From Serpula lacrymans var. lacrymans S7.9 (Eukaryota; Basidiomycota; Agaricomycetes; Boletales; Serpulaceae), in the NCBI RefSeq assembly GCF_000218685.1, contig NW_006763292.1, forward strand, positions 1,447,685-1,511,684: a stretch of DNA of 64,000 bases. Reading direction: 5' to 3'. Of this stretch, positions 34,305 to 45,484 are shown piece by piece; position 1 is the stretch's first letter, and each line of letters starts with the position of its first letter. The notes under the pieces are model-generated. The model was not told the origin of the DNA. It saw only the letters and a program-made list of their open reading frames with translations, and did not search any database. The position numbers were made by a program, and so were the translations under genes.

Positions 34305-35098
34305 CATCAGGAAAAACCCTTTTGCGCGCTATATAGCCACCACCTATATATATAAACACATTCATAGAAACTATAGTACTATCAGTGCAATCATAGCTCT
34401 TATAGCTTTTATAGCACAGTATCAGGCAATTTTAACCAAGGGGAGAAGTATCTATAATTCCCTCAAACTCTGGATTAATCTAATAAACTTGTTCAATAAT
34501 AGAAAGAGACCAGAAGTGTTTGGAGTTAAGTATATTATTATAGGCAAGGCACTATAAGTGCTCTTATAGCCTATAGCAGCCTACATAGCTCCTATAGCTG
34601 TAAAGGTCATAGTTAATATAGTTCAAGGTGCTTAAAAGGACTAATAAATCATACAGTATTAATTAATTATGCAGCCTGTATTAGTGAAATAGTAGTTTGT
34701 ATCCCTGATACTCACAAAATAAGAATAATGATTTATCCAAATATAAGTAGTGAGAATGAGTAAAAAATAATCTAAGTCCATAAAAGGTCAATATATAACA
34801 CCTGTATGATACATTTTATAAGCTCTCATGGTGTAGTGGATAAATGTGATGTGTGACTATAGGTTGCTTAATCACCCAAAAGCTGAGTTACAGGTTGAAA
34901 GTTCAAATCCTGTTTGTGTTAATTTTTTTTATCAGCCACACAATAATTTCCAACATCAACATCTATAAGAGCATTTATAGAGCTAAATGAGGCTCTATAG
35001 ATGGCAGAGGTTCTATAGCAAGTTTGACCACTATAATAGCTTTATAAGTACTTATAGTGCTATAGAGCTCTATATAGCTACCCCCATTTTTCCTGATG
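34305..35098 (+). mobile_element. 794-bp TIR element, copy 2 (inverted relative to copy 1)
   Basis: It begins CATCAGGAAAAACC and ends TTTTTCCTGATG, and matches copy 1 (7734-8526) closely over its full length in reverse complement. It interrupts the right arm. It has no protein-coding potential. Confidence 0.88.
34822..34930 (+). ncRNA. tRNA-derived Pol III unit with T8 terminator in TIR element copy 2
   Basis: The unit starts GCTCTCATGGTGTAGTGGAT, has an A-box-like GGTGTAGTGGAT and a B-box-like AGTTCAAATCC (34900-34910), and ends just before TTTTTTTT (34923-34930). ACAGG and CCTGT can pair around a 14-base loop, so the T-arm is distorted compared with a normal tRNA. Confidence 0.62.
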
Positions 35099-36213
35099 TG
35101 GATGAAATTATTCCAGTTAAATCTGGACACATTCTCACCATACCAAATCACAGCAAGGGACAGGATCATTCCTATTAAATCTGGAAATTTCCCAAATGTA
35201 CATCATTCCAGTACAATCTGCATAAGTCACAGCAAGGGACAGGATCATTCTCATTAAATCTGGACATATCCTCATTATACCACAGGATGGTGGGGGGAAA
35301 TATCCAGATTCAAATGGAATGATCTTGGACTGGACTGGGATGATACCATGATTATTCTAGTTGGATCTGGACATATCCCCCCTATGCCATAGGATCATTC
35401 CAGTTGTATCCAGACATTTCATCACCATACATGGATGATCTCATGGCACAGTGGGGAATTACTGATTCAACTATTGCACAAGTTATGATATTAAGACATC
35501 AACAAAAACCTAAAGCTGCAGGAGAATTTGGATTATCAAGTGTACTAAGATAATCCCATAGTATATCCAGATTTAACTGGAATGATCCTGGACTGTACCA
35601 AAATGATCCCATGAATAGTGGGTGATTCTGCCCCCCACTGGGATTTGTCCAGACTGTACCATGGGATGATAATGCAGATATACAACCTTTAGACTAAAAG
35701 GACCCTTTATCTGCTTCTGCATTTTTGCTTATTTCCTTTCACACCCACATGATTGAAATCCACAATCAGCATCTTTGGATCCACACTCTTAATTTTTGAA
35801 TCCAGTGGACACTGTATTTGTTTTTACACCAAGTTGGTGATGTTTTTCAGGACAGCAGAAAAAGGAAACTCATCACAAGAGACAGTATTTGCTTGAGATG
35901 CTCTAACAGGGGGTGAGGATGAAAAACAGACTATATTCTTGCAGTTTGAATTATACCAGAATCTTTCACTCCTTCCACTTTATCACTGATTTCTTTCCTT
36001 CTACAGAATTTGTGTGAGTATTCCATGCTCTAAACTGGGCCACTACTGACTGACACAGAAATGGATTTTTCTTCTTATTTATATTTGCAGATTGGTGAAA
36101 TGTTAATATTATTTTAAATTGGCTCTAAAATATAATATAGTGTTCATTTAATATTTTGCAAGACACTAGATGCTGACAAAATAATAAGTCTAATTTCACT
36201 TCAATTATTTTAA

Positions 36214-37248
36214 CACTTCAGGCAGCCAAAAAATTGGGGCTTTTAGCTTGATCATCCTCACCAAAAGGTTGGGGCTAAGATCCCCCTTTTCATGGTCTAC
36301 CTATAGCCATTAGGGACCAGACCTATTTGACATGGGACAGTCCCATCTATTTACATAGGTCCTGTCCCTATACATAGGAATATCCCTTTATATGGTGTGT
36401 TATTTGTAATCACTTATTTTATTTTCTCATAATCATATCCCAAAAACACACCTACTCTATTATCTTTACATTTTGTAATTCTCATTAGCACACATAATTT
36501 AATAATATTTTGTCCCACCATCTTTCTGTGAAAACTGTGGGAAATAGTTGATGAGAGCAAGATTAGTCCAGCAGGTGATACTGCCTTAACAAACTGGAAA
36601 AATGCAACATGAATAAATATACTTATATCTGGTTTCTAGTAGATCTTGAATAACTTGAATTTCATTGACAATAAGAAATTAGGCTATATAACTATCTCTT
36701 ATCTAAAGGCAGAATATGGTAAACTACCCAAATAACTTTTCAACAAGTTTTTGACATTTAGTCTTGTTACTTGGTGAATACATAAATATAGTTCACCTAT
36801 ATTGTCTTGTTTGTTTCTCTCTACTTGTTAACTCATCAGTTAAAATCCAACACTATTTTAAATTTTATCCCAAGTGAAGAAAGAGCCTATGCCACACCAT
36901 GTATTAAATTATATATTCTCCCACATGTATAAAGGTCTCATTCTATTTGCACTTGAACATTGTCCCACATGTATAGAGTAATGTCTTATCCCATATCACT
37001 GTGGGGATCGACTTATATAAGCCCAGCTTATATGCTGAAAATATTCAATTTTAGCTTTTTTCAGCCAATCAAAATGCAGTGACAAATAAGAGAGTTACTT
37101 ATTGCATATATTAGTGTCTTAGTATCAAACTAGTCTAATATATACTGATATCTGGGATGTGACCTACATAACTACCCCATATACACAGCTAAATCCACTT
37201 GGGATAACTTCAATAAGCCTAACTTGAAATGGCCTGTCCCATATTAGA
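36214..37248. other. AT-rich DNA without genes; small palindromic cluster
   Basis: Around 36300-36400 there are spaced words GGGACAGTCCCAT, GGTCCTGTCCCTA and GGAATATCCC, about 19-22 bases apart, resembling the 21-bp repeat architecture. Nothing else is recognised. Confidence 0.5.
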
Positions 37249-37444
37249 TTTTAACATGTGACCTCTAAGTGTCACCTGACCACAGGGAGTGCATAAAAGC
37301 AAAGTGGACCAGCTGGGGATTGAGCCCAGGACCTCTACCTATATATAGTGGTGCTCTACCAACTGAGCTGCCAGCCTTTGTCCAATACCAACTCAGGATG
37401 TATGTTGTCTAACAAGGCTAATAGGATTTGACCTTGACTATTCT
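37249..37444 (-). repeat. tRNA-containing dispersed repeat, copy B
   Basis: This 196-bp segment matches 57919-58120 in reverse complement on both sides of the tRNA-like core (GAATAGTCAAGGTCAAA at one end, GGTCACATGTTAAAA at the other). The shared flanks show a duplicated or transposed unit such as a SINE, not an isolated tRNA gene. Confidence 0.7.
37306..37377 (-). tRNA. tRNA-like sequence (probable pseudo-tRNA)
   Basis: The 72-nt minus-strand sequence has the D-arm GCTCAGTTGGTAGAGC and T-arm CTGGGCTCAATCCCCAG. The acceptor stem has mismatches, and the anticodon loop reads ATATATA, which would give anticodon ATA, not normally used. It is likely a degenerate tRNA inside a dispersed repeat. 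Confidence 0.5.
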
Positions 37445-38090
37445 AATATCCCAACCTTTACTTGTCAGCTTTGATCATCTTGTAAAGTCTAATGACTTAG
37501 CACTTGGGAGCTAACAGGCACTAATAGTAAGTGAAGAATGAGGATTTTAGCAATGACAAAGACACTGGTGGAGAACAAATAGAAAGAACTTATCTGAGTG
37601 AGAACATTTTGCAGATGACTAATAGTTTCATCAACCTGACTGGCAAGAGAAGTAGCATAAGCAAAAAAAGTGCTGTCCTAGTTTGAAATCAGTGATAAGT
37701 TACAGCTGATTTGGAAAATGTTAGCTGTGCCAACTTTGTCTCTTGCATCCGTTCTAGCTTAGTAATATGATCTGAATTTCAAAAAAAAAATTAAGGTGGA
37801 ATCTCTAGTATGTACTATAGCGTGCTGCAGCCTGCAGTCTAGCATGTTCTTTGTAGTATAAAGTCCCTACTCTTTGCTAATGAGAATCTCATCACATTGT
37901 TAGGTGCTGCCACTGCCACTCTTTAGAAATGATTCCTTACACTCAAAAATAAAGCTCCCTGCTGCCGCCATGTCATGATCTTGCTCCAAGGTTGTAAGTG
38001 CCATTTTACCCTTCTCATTTTGTGAATCATTGACTTACAAGCTAGTAATAGTGATCCTAACACCATCCCTCCCATCTCGATCCTCCAAGA
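37445..38090. other. No gene seen
   Basis: The stretch is AT-rich with no open frame of interest; position 38091 opens the next gene candidate. Confidence 0.5.
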
Positions 38091-39155
38091 TATGCCCAAC
38101 AGTGAGGATAGCCTGGATGAGGCCAATATTCAAGCCATCTACCCACCATATCCACTGGTGCATTGGCCACCAATCAAACCCGCTGTTCTGCCAATTGAAC
38201 TGGCCATTCTCATCCCTCTACCCCCTGCTCCTGCTCCAGCCCCTGTCTGTTGCACAGGCCACTCAGATTGAAGGCAAAGACGAGCATGGTTGGGAAGTTG
38301 AGGGTGGACTGACTACGGAAAAGGTGATTATAGTCTGGTGTACTAGTTTAGCATACTCATCACAATGTTTCAGCGGAAGCTAGACGACGAACTAGAAGAT
38401 TTAGCTAGTAAAATACTGAACAAATAAAAGCCTGGCTTGTGCGTTATGCATAAGAGCATCGCATGTTTCCACCACCAGGCTAGTGACCTACATTTGGGAC
38501 TGACACACCCCCACTGTATGGTTTGGGCCGCTGCTATATTGAAAGGTGATGCTACACTTGAAAAAGTCCCTACTGGATCACTGTCGTTCAAAGCAAAACA
38601 AGCGTTGAAGGTACCTACCTTGACAGAAAAGAGGCCCCCCCCATCTCCTGCTGCAAAAACTACCATCGCACCACTCCCATCCTCAATACAATTTCCCTAC
38701 TTCAATCCATCTGCTAATCCTCTTGCATTCTCTCCATTTGTTGGTTACAACCCTCTAACCGCTTTTCCAATGGGATTTGGTATGCCAATGGGTGGAATGT
38801 GTGTGGGAATGAGTGTGGAAATGGGTGCAGGAATGCGTATTAGTCCAGGAATGAGTATATGGGCATGGGTATCCATGGTGTAGAGTCGCATTTTGTCAGA
38901 TCCAGCCCACAAAAAGAAGAAATTGAAGAAACAAACCATTTGTCATCCCCGCTAATCGAATCTTGCAGCCTCTCGTTGTTTTGTGAGCTGTATAAGCTTG
39001 GTGAAGATGTCAAAATCAGCTTGGATTGGTTGGGTTTCATGGTGGGAGACAATCTGGAGGCTGTGACAGAACAACAGCATAGGGAAGCAGGATTCAAGCC
39101 TCTCGCATGGGCTCGTGTTTTGAAGGCCTACCGTAGATATAAGAAAAATCACCAT
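38091..39155 (+). CDS. Hypothetical agaricomycete gene with SAM-like C-terminal region, probably spliced or frameshifted
   Basis: A first exon may start at the ATG at 38091 (MPNSEDSLDEANIQAIYP, proline-rich to about 38265). The core at 38437-38883 contains CMVWAAAILKGDATLEKVP preceded by His/Cys-rich residues (CFHHQ, LTHPHC), then a proline- and methionine-rich low-complexity tract. In another frame, from about 38895, comes SSPQKEE, then FCELYKLGEDVKISLDWLGF, GDNLEAVT, EAGFKPLAWARVLKAYRRYKK. This last part looks like a helical SAM-like domain. I recall proteins of this layout (WAAAIVKGDAT plus the C-terminal FC..YKLG..GF..W.RVL.AY) as multi-copy in mushroom genomes with no known function. The frame change near 38885 could be an intron or a mutation. 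Confidence 0.55.
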
Positions 39156-39261
39156 ATTTATTCTTACATACACTCATTTACACTCATAATTGGACAATAC
39201 AACATTGTTTTGTGCATTTTTACACAGAAAATGGCCAACATACACTAAAATACAGTTTCTA

Positions 39262-39850
39262 CATTATATCCGGAGTGCGTAAACCACTCTTGAGCCTTGT
39301 CAGCTGTCACAGTATGTGCAGCCTCAAGCAAAGCGACTTTGGGATACTCGTGTTCTTGAATACGAACATAGTTATAGCGGATCCAGCTTTTGACTAAAAA
39401 AACCAAGTGTTAGCCTAAAATGCAAGCTAAAAAGAGAAAATTGTACCACAACTAAAGCTCTCTTCAATTGAATTCAAGTTTGGGGAGTATGGCAGCAAAA
39501 AGATCAACACACACCCTACACTTTCTACAACTTCATGGATAGCGTTCATTTTGTGTATTGCACAGTTGTTGAGTATAATGATGCTTTTATCTTGAGGATA
39601 CGGGTTCATCACAGGCAGCTATAACATGTTAGAATGATGAGGATAAGTATAAACAAATAAAATGTACCACATCATTTACAATAAAATTAAAAAAATCCTT
39701 ACCATTGACAGAACCGTGGACTACGTTCATGGCCAGATATCTGTTGAGTGTAAGTGCTGCTACTAAGCTGTAGTGTTCTCACCAAACAAAATTAGCCTGA
39801 ACCGCAGCACGACGACCTTTGGGCACCCGTTGTCATGCACCAAAGTTGAT
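39262..39850 (-). pseudogene. Tc1/mariner-IS630 type transposase (DDE_3), C-terminal fragment
   Basis: The minus strand encodes the C-terminal half of a DDE transposase: RVPKGRRA and NVVHGSVNG (39845-39690), an intron-like gap, then NPYPQDKSIIILNNCAIHK (39606-39545), VLIFLLPYSPNLNSIEESF (39510-39450), a second short intron ending TTTTTTAG, and SWIRYNYVRIQEHE, HTVTADKAQEWF to a stop near 39262. The catalytic Glu (IEESF) is present. The second catalytic Asp, normally in the ILDNC motif, is Asn. The helix-turn-helix N-terminus and TIRs are not seen. This is a dead, 5'-truncated copy. Confidence 0.82.
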
Positions 39851-40750
39851 TGGTAGCATGGACAGGTGTCAATAACGAAGCAAATATTCAAGAAGACTCG
39901 CCTTTGCGCCACACAGGCACAGTGCCACGTGAAATAGCAATCCAGTCACGCTCACCTTTGCTTTTCCATTCGGTACTTTCCGCATTTTGGCATTTTGGCA
40001 AATTTTTGCATCGCCACTGGCTACACATTGCATTGCGCCCTCGTTTTAGTTGTTTCCTTCACTTCCCTTCCTTTGCCTAGCCCCACCATGGGCCCCTTCC
40101 TCTCCTTTTTATTCTCACCTGACGGTTGTTTCTGGATCCCCATTCTAATCCACCTTTTTGTCACCTCCACCCTCCTCCTCCTCATCTTATTTGCATCCCC
40201 ACCATTTCTGATGTCACCACTTCCTATCCGCTTCTATCGCCAATCCGTTGACTACCACGTGCCACTGCTGATATCAGCAAAGCCCCGGCGGCCAGTTCAA
40301 ATAGGGCAACAGGTCCATTGATCTACCATCATATACTATCAAAACATTGGTCGCTCATCTTGCCTGGTTGGAGAGTGGGTGGGTAGTTTTTGAGCTGGAG
40401 AAGGTTCATCCCCTTGCATTTCCTATTTTCATCGCTGTCCCATTCACTTGGGTACACTTATCTTTTGTCCATCGTCTTCGCTACAGCTACACCTACCACA
40501 CGCTGCCTGGGACTCACTTGTTCCAAATTGGGACTACTCCTCTCCCTCCCTCGTTTGACCAGGTGGTCCAACACAACAAGTCCATTGGTGAGGCCATGGA
40601 ACTGTCGGATTTGGACTAGGTGGTGGACCGGTGGCTCCAGTTTCTTTTTTTTCAGCAGAACATTCATTTACAGTGCGATTATTTTTGATTTTTGAATCAT
40701 TTTTATGGACACATATTTTTTAGAATGCCTAACTGACAATAAAGGAACTG
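39851..40750. other. No confident gene; T/C-rich low-complexity frames
   Basis: Several plus-strand frames (39850-40620) are rich in Leu, Phe, Ser and Pro because of pyrimidine-rich DNA. None shows a domain. Confidence 0.45.
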
Positions 40751-41162
40751 TGTTAATACTGATAGTTTTTTGCCTTGCCCTTTTCATACCTGTATCTTCC
40801 CATGACATCTTGATTTTCCTGCTCTCTTTTTGCTATTGGACTTTACTTTATGGCTGTACAAACCTGTGACATTACTCACAGCATTCATTGTTCTATCCCT
40901 TTCTTTTCCTTTTTTTGACAATCTTATCCTGTACTACCTATGCAGGATTTGTCAGCGTACATTCTTTCCTTCATGTTCTTTCTCATTCTTTTTGCACAGC
41001 TATACTGTGCATAGCCTACTTTTGTTTTACTATATAAACCCCTGTATTTTACCTTGTAAAGAACAAGAACTCAATTCCAGACTTCTTCTCTAATTTCAAG
41101 TTCACTACTCTGCTGCTTGTGATCCAGTGTGGTCACAACACTTCCCACTGCTACTACTGTCA
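40751..41162 (+). repeat. Possible Copia-type solo LTR
   Basis: The segment starts TGTTAATACTGATAG, has a promoter-like TATATAAACCCC at about 41031-41042, and ends CTACTGTCA. ACTG precedes the start (40747-40750) and follows the end (41163-41166), compatible with a short target duplication. No second copy is in the window, so the call rests on structure alone. Confidence 0.45.
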
Positions 41163-41969
41163 ACTGCTGTCATCGTCACTTCCCATTTTTGAAGTCATTG
41201 TCATCCCTTTCGATCAGAGTCCTTCTCAGCACTACAGTTTGTGCGTCAGGAGCCTGCTATTACTGGGAACCTCGTCATATTGTCGTTCTCAAACCTACCT
41301 TGTGCTACAATTAGCAAGGTAGTGCTCATCTATACTCGCCACAAAGCCCCTATCTTTCTATATTCCAACTATCCCTCCTCCTCAAAACCCACACCCATAC
41401 ATCTCTGGGTTTTACTTTGAAGGATCCTCATACATACCACCCCACGAACAACCAGAGCACCCACTGTTCTAGGAGGCAAAGCCCATAAACAAGTTCCGTG
41501 GAATCTGGGAGGATTGTGTGTTAGTTTGTTTTTGTGTGTGGTTTTCTAACAACAGTTCTCATCATTGACACCGTCTGTAGTGTTGATAAATTGTCCGGTC
41601 ATCTGCTGGTTTTGTCAATCATGGCAAACCGGCCGGCTGTAAAGTGCTTGTGGGCCTTTTTCTGAGTGGGATTTTGTACTGCACTACTGATAGACCTGAG
41701 GATGGATATGACACAAAGGAGACAAACTGCATGGGGTACATTTTGTGCATCCCCTTTAGCAAGGAGATTGTGGATGTTGTTGGCTAAGAAGCCATCCAAT
41801 TAGGAGAGATGTTGGGCAATAATTTTATGGGTGATAAAAAAGTCACCTATCACAATTCCTTGAGGAGAGCAGATAAAAGTTGCATGTCCTGAAAATAAAT
41901 CAGAGACATGATTTCAGAAACAAATGATAACACTTACGTTTGATCAGATGCTTTGGGTCACTACCCATA

Positions 41970-42070
41970 CATCAGGAAAAACACTTTGGCTATATAGACT
42001 CTGATAGTGCTATAGTTGCAAATATAGCTGTCATAGTGATCATAGCTGCAATAAAAACCCCAACATCAGG
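41970..42070. mobile_element. Short relative of the CATCAGG TIR element
   Basis: It starts CATCAGGAAAAACAC and has the same AGCTATAG/CTATATAG words (GGCTATATAG, GCTATAGTTG) in about 100 bases. It ends near AACATCAGGAAC, which is in direct, not inverted, orientation. It is probably a truncated or rearranged member. Confidence 0.55.
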
Positions 42071-43827
42071 AACAATGTGCTAGTAGTGACACCGGCCGGG
42101 ATTAGTGAATAGAGCAAGACCATGACACATGAATAGCAAATAACAGGCATGTCTTCAAGTTGAGTTGCCGTCTGTTAAGAAGCACCAGATTTGCCCATAG
42201 TAAGCTTCTCTATCAGCATTTTTTCCATAGTAGTTGAGGATGGCTTGATTGAATACACAGCACCCGCTGCTGTGTTGGCTTTACAAGTTGGCGAGACAAG
42301 CACTGGTAATAGATTATAGTAAGTGGGTGAAAAAGTGGCTATACTGCCACTGTAGCTTCTTTTCCATAGTGACAGACAGAGTTTTCACAGACCACCACAT
42401 CAGATATACGAAAGATGGAATCAACATCAATGATCTTAAGATCAACACAAGCAGCATGGTCATGGCAGAGACCACCAACTGCATTTTGTGCCTTGTCATA
42501 ATAGGCAGTTTCCATGAACCTAGCAAGTCACACAACTGACAATGTGTGAGAAACTTATATAGAGTATGGGGTGCTGTGGTGTGAGCATAGTTCTCTATTT
42601 CTATCCGTGCTTTTGTTGTCTATGCTTCTAGACATGCAGCACAGGCATGTTCCTTGCCATTGAAGATTTGCATGCACTTGCTTGAACAAATCTTCCATCC
42701 TTCTTAAATGCACAAAATTGGTACCCAAGGCTTTTGGTATCAAACTCATGCTGGGTCCATGGGTAAGTTTTGAATAACATCCTGGGTGGCTAATTGAGTG
42801 GAACACCTTTGCAAAGTCCACCTGTATGTTCTCCGACATTTAGCCTTGCCTCCATCATAATTAATGGGTTATCAATTTCATTTGATGGTGATGGCATGAG
42901 CTCTTGTGTATTGATTGAATGTAGGCTAGAGTGCCAGCTTGAATTGGACCAACTGGTGGCACGGGATAACTTTGATGTCCTCAATAGGAGTGGTGTATCA
43001 GAGGGAGAGAAACTGTCACAAGCGCTTGGTAAGCTTATTTCTTCTTTTACCCTCATTTCCCTTACTGATCTATCTGCACCCCATGCATGTAAGGCATTAC
43101 TAAGGCAGAAACTCAGATAATGGTGCAGTAGCAAATCAGCCATTGTTGTCATCCTAGGAATCTAATGTATTGTAATTGTCCTTTTTTTCTTGGACTGTGG
43201 TGTTGTTATTTTGAACTTACAATGTCTGTAGCATTCCTGTTGTTCTGTGAATGTTTTTGTGCTGTTTCTGACATCCAAAAAGCCTTCTTATGTATTTTTT
43301 TGCCGTATATTTATGAATCTACTAGTTTGACATTTAGAATCACTCCGTAGATAGATTCAAAAGAATATTATTGCAAACAGACTGAAATTTGTCACCTGCC
43401 AGTTGATATGTCTCTCAAGCTCTTGCTTCTAATTTCTGTCCTTTTAGTAAATCCCTCCCCATAATGGAACCACTAGCTACTTCCTATCCTTTTAGTGAAT
43501 CCTTCCGCAATATAACTATATCAAGCAATATTGCAACCACTCAGTCCTGAAATTTCGAGGACAACAATAGTGCTTTCCACACATCCATCACATTCAATCA
43601 TCCCTTTGCTCCTGTATATTCTGTATATCATGTATTTGCACTTATATTTTCTGTTGTGTGGTCCTCCTGCTCCGTCTCCGTTATTATTTCAGCTCACTCT
43701 CCCAACTCATCACACCTTTATCAAAAATCTGATCTCCTTGTGTCATTAAAAAACACTATTGGTAGGATTATGAGCCTCATTTCAAGTAAATATAACTGGT
43801 ATAGTTGGTCAATAGCCTTGCAAGGTT

Positions 43828-43962
43828 GGCTCAGGTGCTCTTGCAGTCAGCAAAGATGCACGAGAGGCTCATAAGGTGCGTTCCAAAGAGGGTGGAGGCC
43901 GAGGGCCGAGGGCCTTGTGAGCCTTGCGAGGTCGGCTCAGGTGCTCTTGCAGTCAGCAAAGT
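43828..43962 (+). repeat. Two direct repeats of about 30 bp
   Basis: GGCTCAGGTGCTCTTGCAG followed by TCAGCAAAG occurs at about 43829-43856 and again at 43932-43960, each preceded by CCTTGC(A/G)AGGT. A GAGGCCGAGGGCCGAGGGCC stretch lies between them. Confidence 0.7.
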
Positions 43963-44025
43963 TCCGCAAGATGCTCACACAGTTGGGTCACTCATGCTTG
44001 CAGGCAACCAAGGGGCTCAAAAGGA

Positions 44026-44359
44026 TGTTAGTTTTGGTGATTCTGCACCTAGTTGTGCTATCTATTTTCCCTTCTTTCTAAATCACTTTCCTCCTTATTC
44101 TTTTTGCTGTATTGTTCAGTATTCACTGAGCATTCTATAATTTCGCCTTTGTGGCTGATTTGTTTACCTTTGTTTACAAAACTTCGGACTAGTATTGCAG
44201 AGTCCAGTACTCCTATTCTTTAGTTATTCATACTGGACTCTAGGTACCGTACACATTCTGTACTCTCTGATAATATAATTACTCATACTGGACTCTAGTT
44301 TTGTCCCTGTTAGCTCTCAGCAAGTGGCTAGACACTTCCCAGAAGTTCTCAATTGAACA
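44026..44359 (+). repeat. Solo LTR (334 bp) of the 18789 Copia family, AAGGA target duplication
   Basis: It starts TGTTAGTTTTGGTG and shares GTTTACAAAACTTCGGAC, GGACTCTAGGTACCGTA and CAGCAAGTGGCTAGACACTT with the Copia LTRs, but is clearly more diverged. It ends TTGAACA and is flanked by AAGGA at 44021-44025 and 44360-44364. Confidence 0.9.
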
Positions 44360-44763
44360 AAGGATGGACCAGGCGGCCAAGGTTTGCGAGAGGCCAGGGA
44401 GGGTGAACTGGCCTTTTGGAGTCTTACTACCTGGTAAAGAACGTGCCAAGCTCATCGAGAGCCTCTAAGAGAAAGGCCCTCAACGCCTTTATTTCAAGTC
44501 TGTGCCTGAATAGAAAAGTTCGTTATTTCACTATCCTGTTAGCCTTTGTGTTTCTGATTCTGTCTGTAGCTTGCCTTATCAACTCAACCGAACCTGTCAT
44601 CTTAGGCTCCTCACCCCCATTTGACTCTCGCAATGCATTTGGATAGAGGAAGTTGGCAAATCAACAGACTGACTACAAGGACTTACCATGCGGAGTAAAT
44701 CTGTCCACAGCTCACACCACGAAGAGAAAATGCAAGTCACATAGTCAGCCAGCAGTCTAAACT

Positions 44764-45483
44764 ATGAGTGATAAGGAGCCTAAAGAGAAGGGTATTGGAA
44801 TTTCCCCTCCTGTTAAGCAAAAGAAGGTTGAAGTCCTGATACAATGCCGTTCATCACACATGGCCAAGAAGCATGTTTCCATGTTAGATTACCAGCAGGA
44901 AATGCCAATTACTGGTAAGCACAAGACTACATCAACTTAACATATTCTAATACATTTCCACAGTAGCACCCACAGCCAAGCCAAGCTTTCCCTCCGAGCC
45001 TCAGAAAACCCAGTGTATGATATGCGTGAACACTCTGTAGAGCGCCATGCCCAGATTCCCCTGGGTAGGAGCATTTTCTATGGGACGGAGGGTGGCTATT
45101 GCCATTCCAGCATCCCAATGCCTCAAAACAATCCATATTAGCAAGAACATATTGTCTATCAAGAGCTGGGCTTGCCATCTGGATTTGTCCACGGGGCTTA
45201 TCATGATAGAGATATGGTTCTAATGCATGAGATGAGTCCGGCTATGTATCACTATTCTAATATAGGTCTACTCTGAGGCATCTACCACACAGGCCTCCAA
45301 ACACCCTCTCAATATGCTCTGGGGCCGATTGATGGATGGCACAGAAGTCCAGTTCACGGCCCCTCTGTCAACAACCATACACACCAGTTCATACAAGGAG
45401 GGTTGCATGCTCACCCTCATGGTAGTGAGGCTGGAATCAGTGGGGGATCCCACCTCCTCAACCAAAGAAAACTAATAATACAT
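44764..45483 (+). pseudogene. His/Pro/Gly-rich hypothetical gene, one intron, two stops
   Basis: The first exon begins at the ATG at 44764 (MSDKEPKEKGIGISPP) and is lysine-rich up to DYQQEMPIT, ending at a GTAAGC donor (44915). A 50-base intron ends CATTTCCACAG (about 44964). In the second exon the frame that matches the first ends soon at TAG. A shifted frame is open much further: NPVYDMREHSVERHAQIPLG, RSIFYGTEGGYCHSSIP, ELGLPSGFVHGAYHDRDM, MSPAMYHYSN, GPSVNNHTHQFIQGGLHAH, broken by TAG near 45138 and TGA near 45272. The strong His, Gly and Tyr composition suggests a low-complexity protein, but I cannot name a family. The second GT at CATGGTAAGT (45484) may be another donor. Confidence 0.5.
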
Positions 45484-45484
45484 G

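Larger units (their letters stand above)
33452..36213. repeat. Right arm of the large inverted repeat
   Basis: Reverse complement of the left arm segments 702-3398, 6878-6985 and 11214-11356, collinear from end to end once the nested insertions are set aside. It contains the empty target site GAGTAGCA (33684-33691) of the hAT-like element. It is itself interrupted by the 794-bp TIR element at 34305-35098; the flanks CAGTCTCAGCAAGG and GGATGAAATTATTCC join to match the left-arm region around 2235-2265. Confidence 0.8.
41163..44020. other. No confident genes; short hypothetical frames
   Basis: A minus-strand stretch near 41890-41790 reads GHATFICSPQGIVIGDFLSP after an AG acceptor, so it may be an exon of an unknown gene. 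Frames at 42555-42839 (minus) and 42794-43120 (plus) are unassigned. A TIR-element fragment is annotated separately. Confidence 0.4.

Noticed and set aside
702..36213. Interpretation of the 35.5-kb block as a Starship-type giant element
   Set aside because: Starships need a DUF3435 tyrosine recombinase (captain) and lack long inverted arms; no such gene is visible here.
40000..41100. Hydrophobic Leu/Phe-rich frames suggesting membrane proteins
   Set aside because: They follow pyrimidine-rich DNA and the region includes a probable LTR; no conserved pattern supports a protein.
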